Positions 63,648-64,000 of a stretch of 64,000 nucleotides of DNA are shown one piece after another. Each line of letters starts with the position of its first letter. Position 1 is the stretch's first letter. The DNA comes from Polaromonas sp. Lineage in GTDB: Bacteria > Pseudomonadota > Gammaproteobacteria > Burkholderiales > Burkholderiaceae_C. Both the position numbers and the translations under genes were made by a program. The notes under the pieces were generated by a model. That model was not told where the DNA came from, did not search any database, and saw nothing but the letters and a program-made list of their open reading frames with translations. The stretch spans positions 1 through 64,000 of the forward strand of contig JAURVI010000043.1 of assembly GCA_030655515.1 (NCBI GenBank), in the 5' to 3' direction.

Positions 63648-64000
63648 AAAAATTCCATCTCGCTTGTTTCTCGTTCATGCACGCGCTGCGCTAAAGACCG
63701 CAAATCCATGGACACATCAAGGATGCATCAAGATGGTTGCAGTGGCCGCCAGAGGATCGAAAAGCTTTTGATTATAGCCATTTATGGCCGCGGGAGCAGT
63801 TTGGGCAGCAGATCGAAATAGTGCAGGCGTAAAAAAGCCCGCTCAACGCGGACTGTTTGAGTGGGGAAAGCCGATTAGGCTGCCACCTTGTGTGGCACCA
63901 ACGTCCGGCCGTCGCGCGCCCGGCTCAAAACGCGTTCACGTTATGAATTTGCAACGTGTCCGAATCCAATCTGAACCATTGCCGGCAGATCGCGCAAAAA
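63648..64000. other. Region upstream of rplS, no supported gene
   Basis: No convincing reading frame longer than about 25 codons from the window edge. It contains a terminator-like hairpin on the minus strand (TTGAG/CTCAA type stem, 63837-63846 and 63857-63866, with six Ts at 63831-63836), which suggests that a minus-strand gene ends around 63870-63930; its body is outside the window. The rplS promoter should be within 63650-63780, which is AT-richer. Confidence 0.5.

Noticed and set aside
63870-64000. C-terminal end of a minus-strand gene at the window edge
   Set aside because: Minus frames are closed within about 25 codons or run off the edge without recognisable sequence; only a possible terminator supports it.

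Overview
The window looks like a chromosomal segment of a GC-rich betaproteobacterium, most likely Burkholderiales/Comamonadaceae (Polaromonas- or Rhodoferax-like). This rests on protein style and gene content only; no search was run. Signs are Bug-type solute receptors, a vitamin B12-dependent ribonucleotide reductase, the polA / DUF2782-like / thrB neighbourhood, NnrS/NsrR genes, and GC-rich palindromic repeats typical of that family.

Bases 1-21,700 form a catabolic region built on CoA thioesters. It holds the end of an enoyl-CoA hydratase, two AMP-forming acyl-CoA synthetases, two short-chain dehydrogenases with non-canonical catalytic residues, a livKHMGF ABC importer, a Bug receptor coupled to an ADP-forming acyl-CoA synthetase, and two IclR regulators. 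It ends in a tight six-gene operon (15,793-21,613): crotonase, split B12 mutase (large and small subunits), family III CoA-transferase, MeaB-type GTPase and a Bug receptor. The operon follows the logic of the E. coli sbm-argK-scpB-scpC pathway: a mutase with its chaperone, a malonyl-type decarboxylase and a CoA-transferase. Here it has a different CoA-transferase family and its own receptor, so it may be an undescribed route for a substituted dicarboxylic acid. A 96-bp promoter-like sequence occurs in two near-identical copies in front of two genes of this region.

Bases 21,700-30,800 are accessory DNA. A second operon (meaB-like, CaiB/BaiF, azlC, azlD) has its first gene interrupted by a 2.64-kb IS21-family element. 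Next to it lies a small chromosomal integron: an SOS-regulated integrase (intI, with a LexA box over its promoter), an attI junction, and three cassettes bounded by attC sites. The cassettes carry a GIY-YIG-like protein, an unknown exported protein and a BrnT/BrnA toxin-antitoxin pair.

Bases 30,900-35,100 are a nitric-oxide response block (two NnrS proteins, SirB2-like protein, NsrR, DUF2249 protein, ferredoxin) with two good NsrR-type operators. Bases 35,600-39,660 encode a class II ribonucleotide reductase interrupted in frame by a 381-residue intein with a LAGLIDADG endonuclease.

Bases 40,000-64,000 are mostly housekeeping genes: PAS/GAF histidine kinase, ZIP transporter, dienelactone hydrolase, a MazEF-like pair, polA, thrB, uvrD, a decayed toxin-antitoxin pair, guaC, a DEAD-box helicase, orn, an M48 protease, phhB, rsgA, a CobD/CbiB-like protein, a NUDIX hydrolase and rplS. 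Palindromic repeats are scattered through this part, and two have become coding sequence inside polA and the M48 protease. No tRNA, rRNA or CRISPR array was seen.
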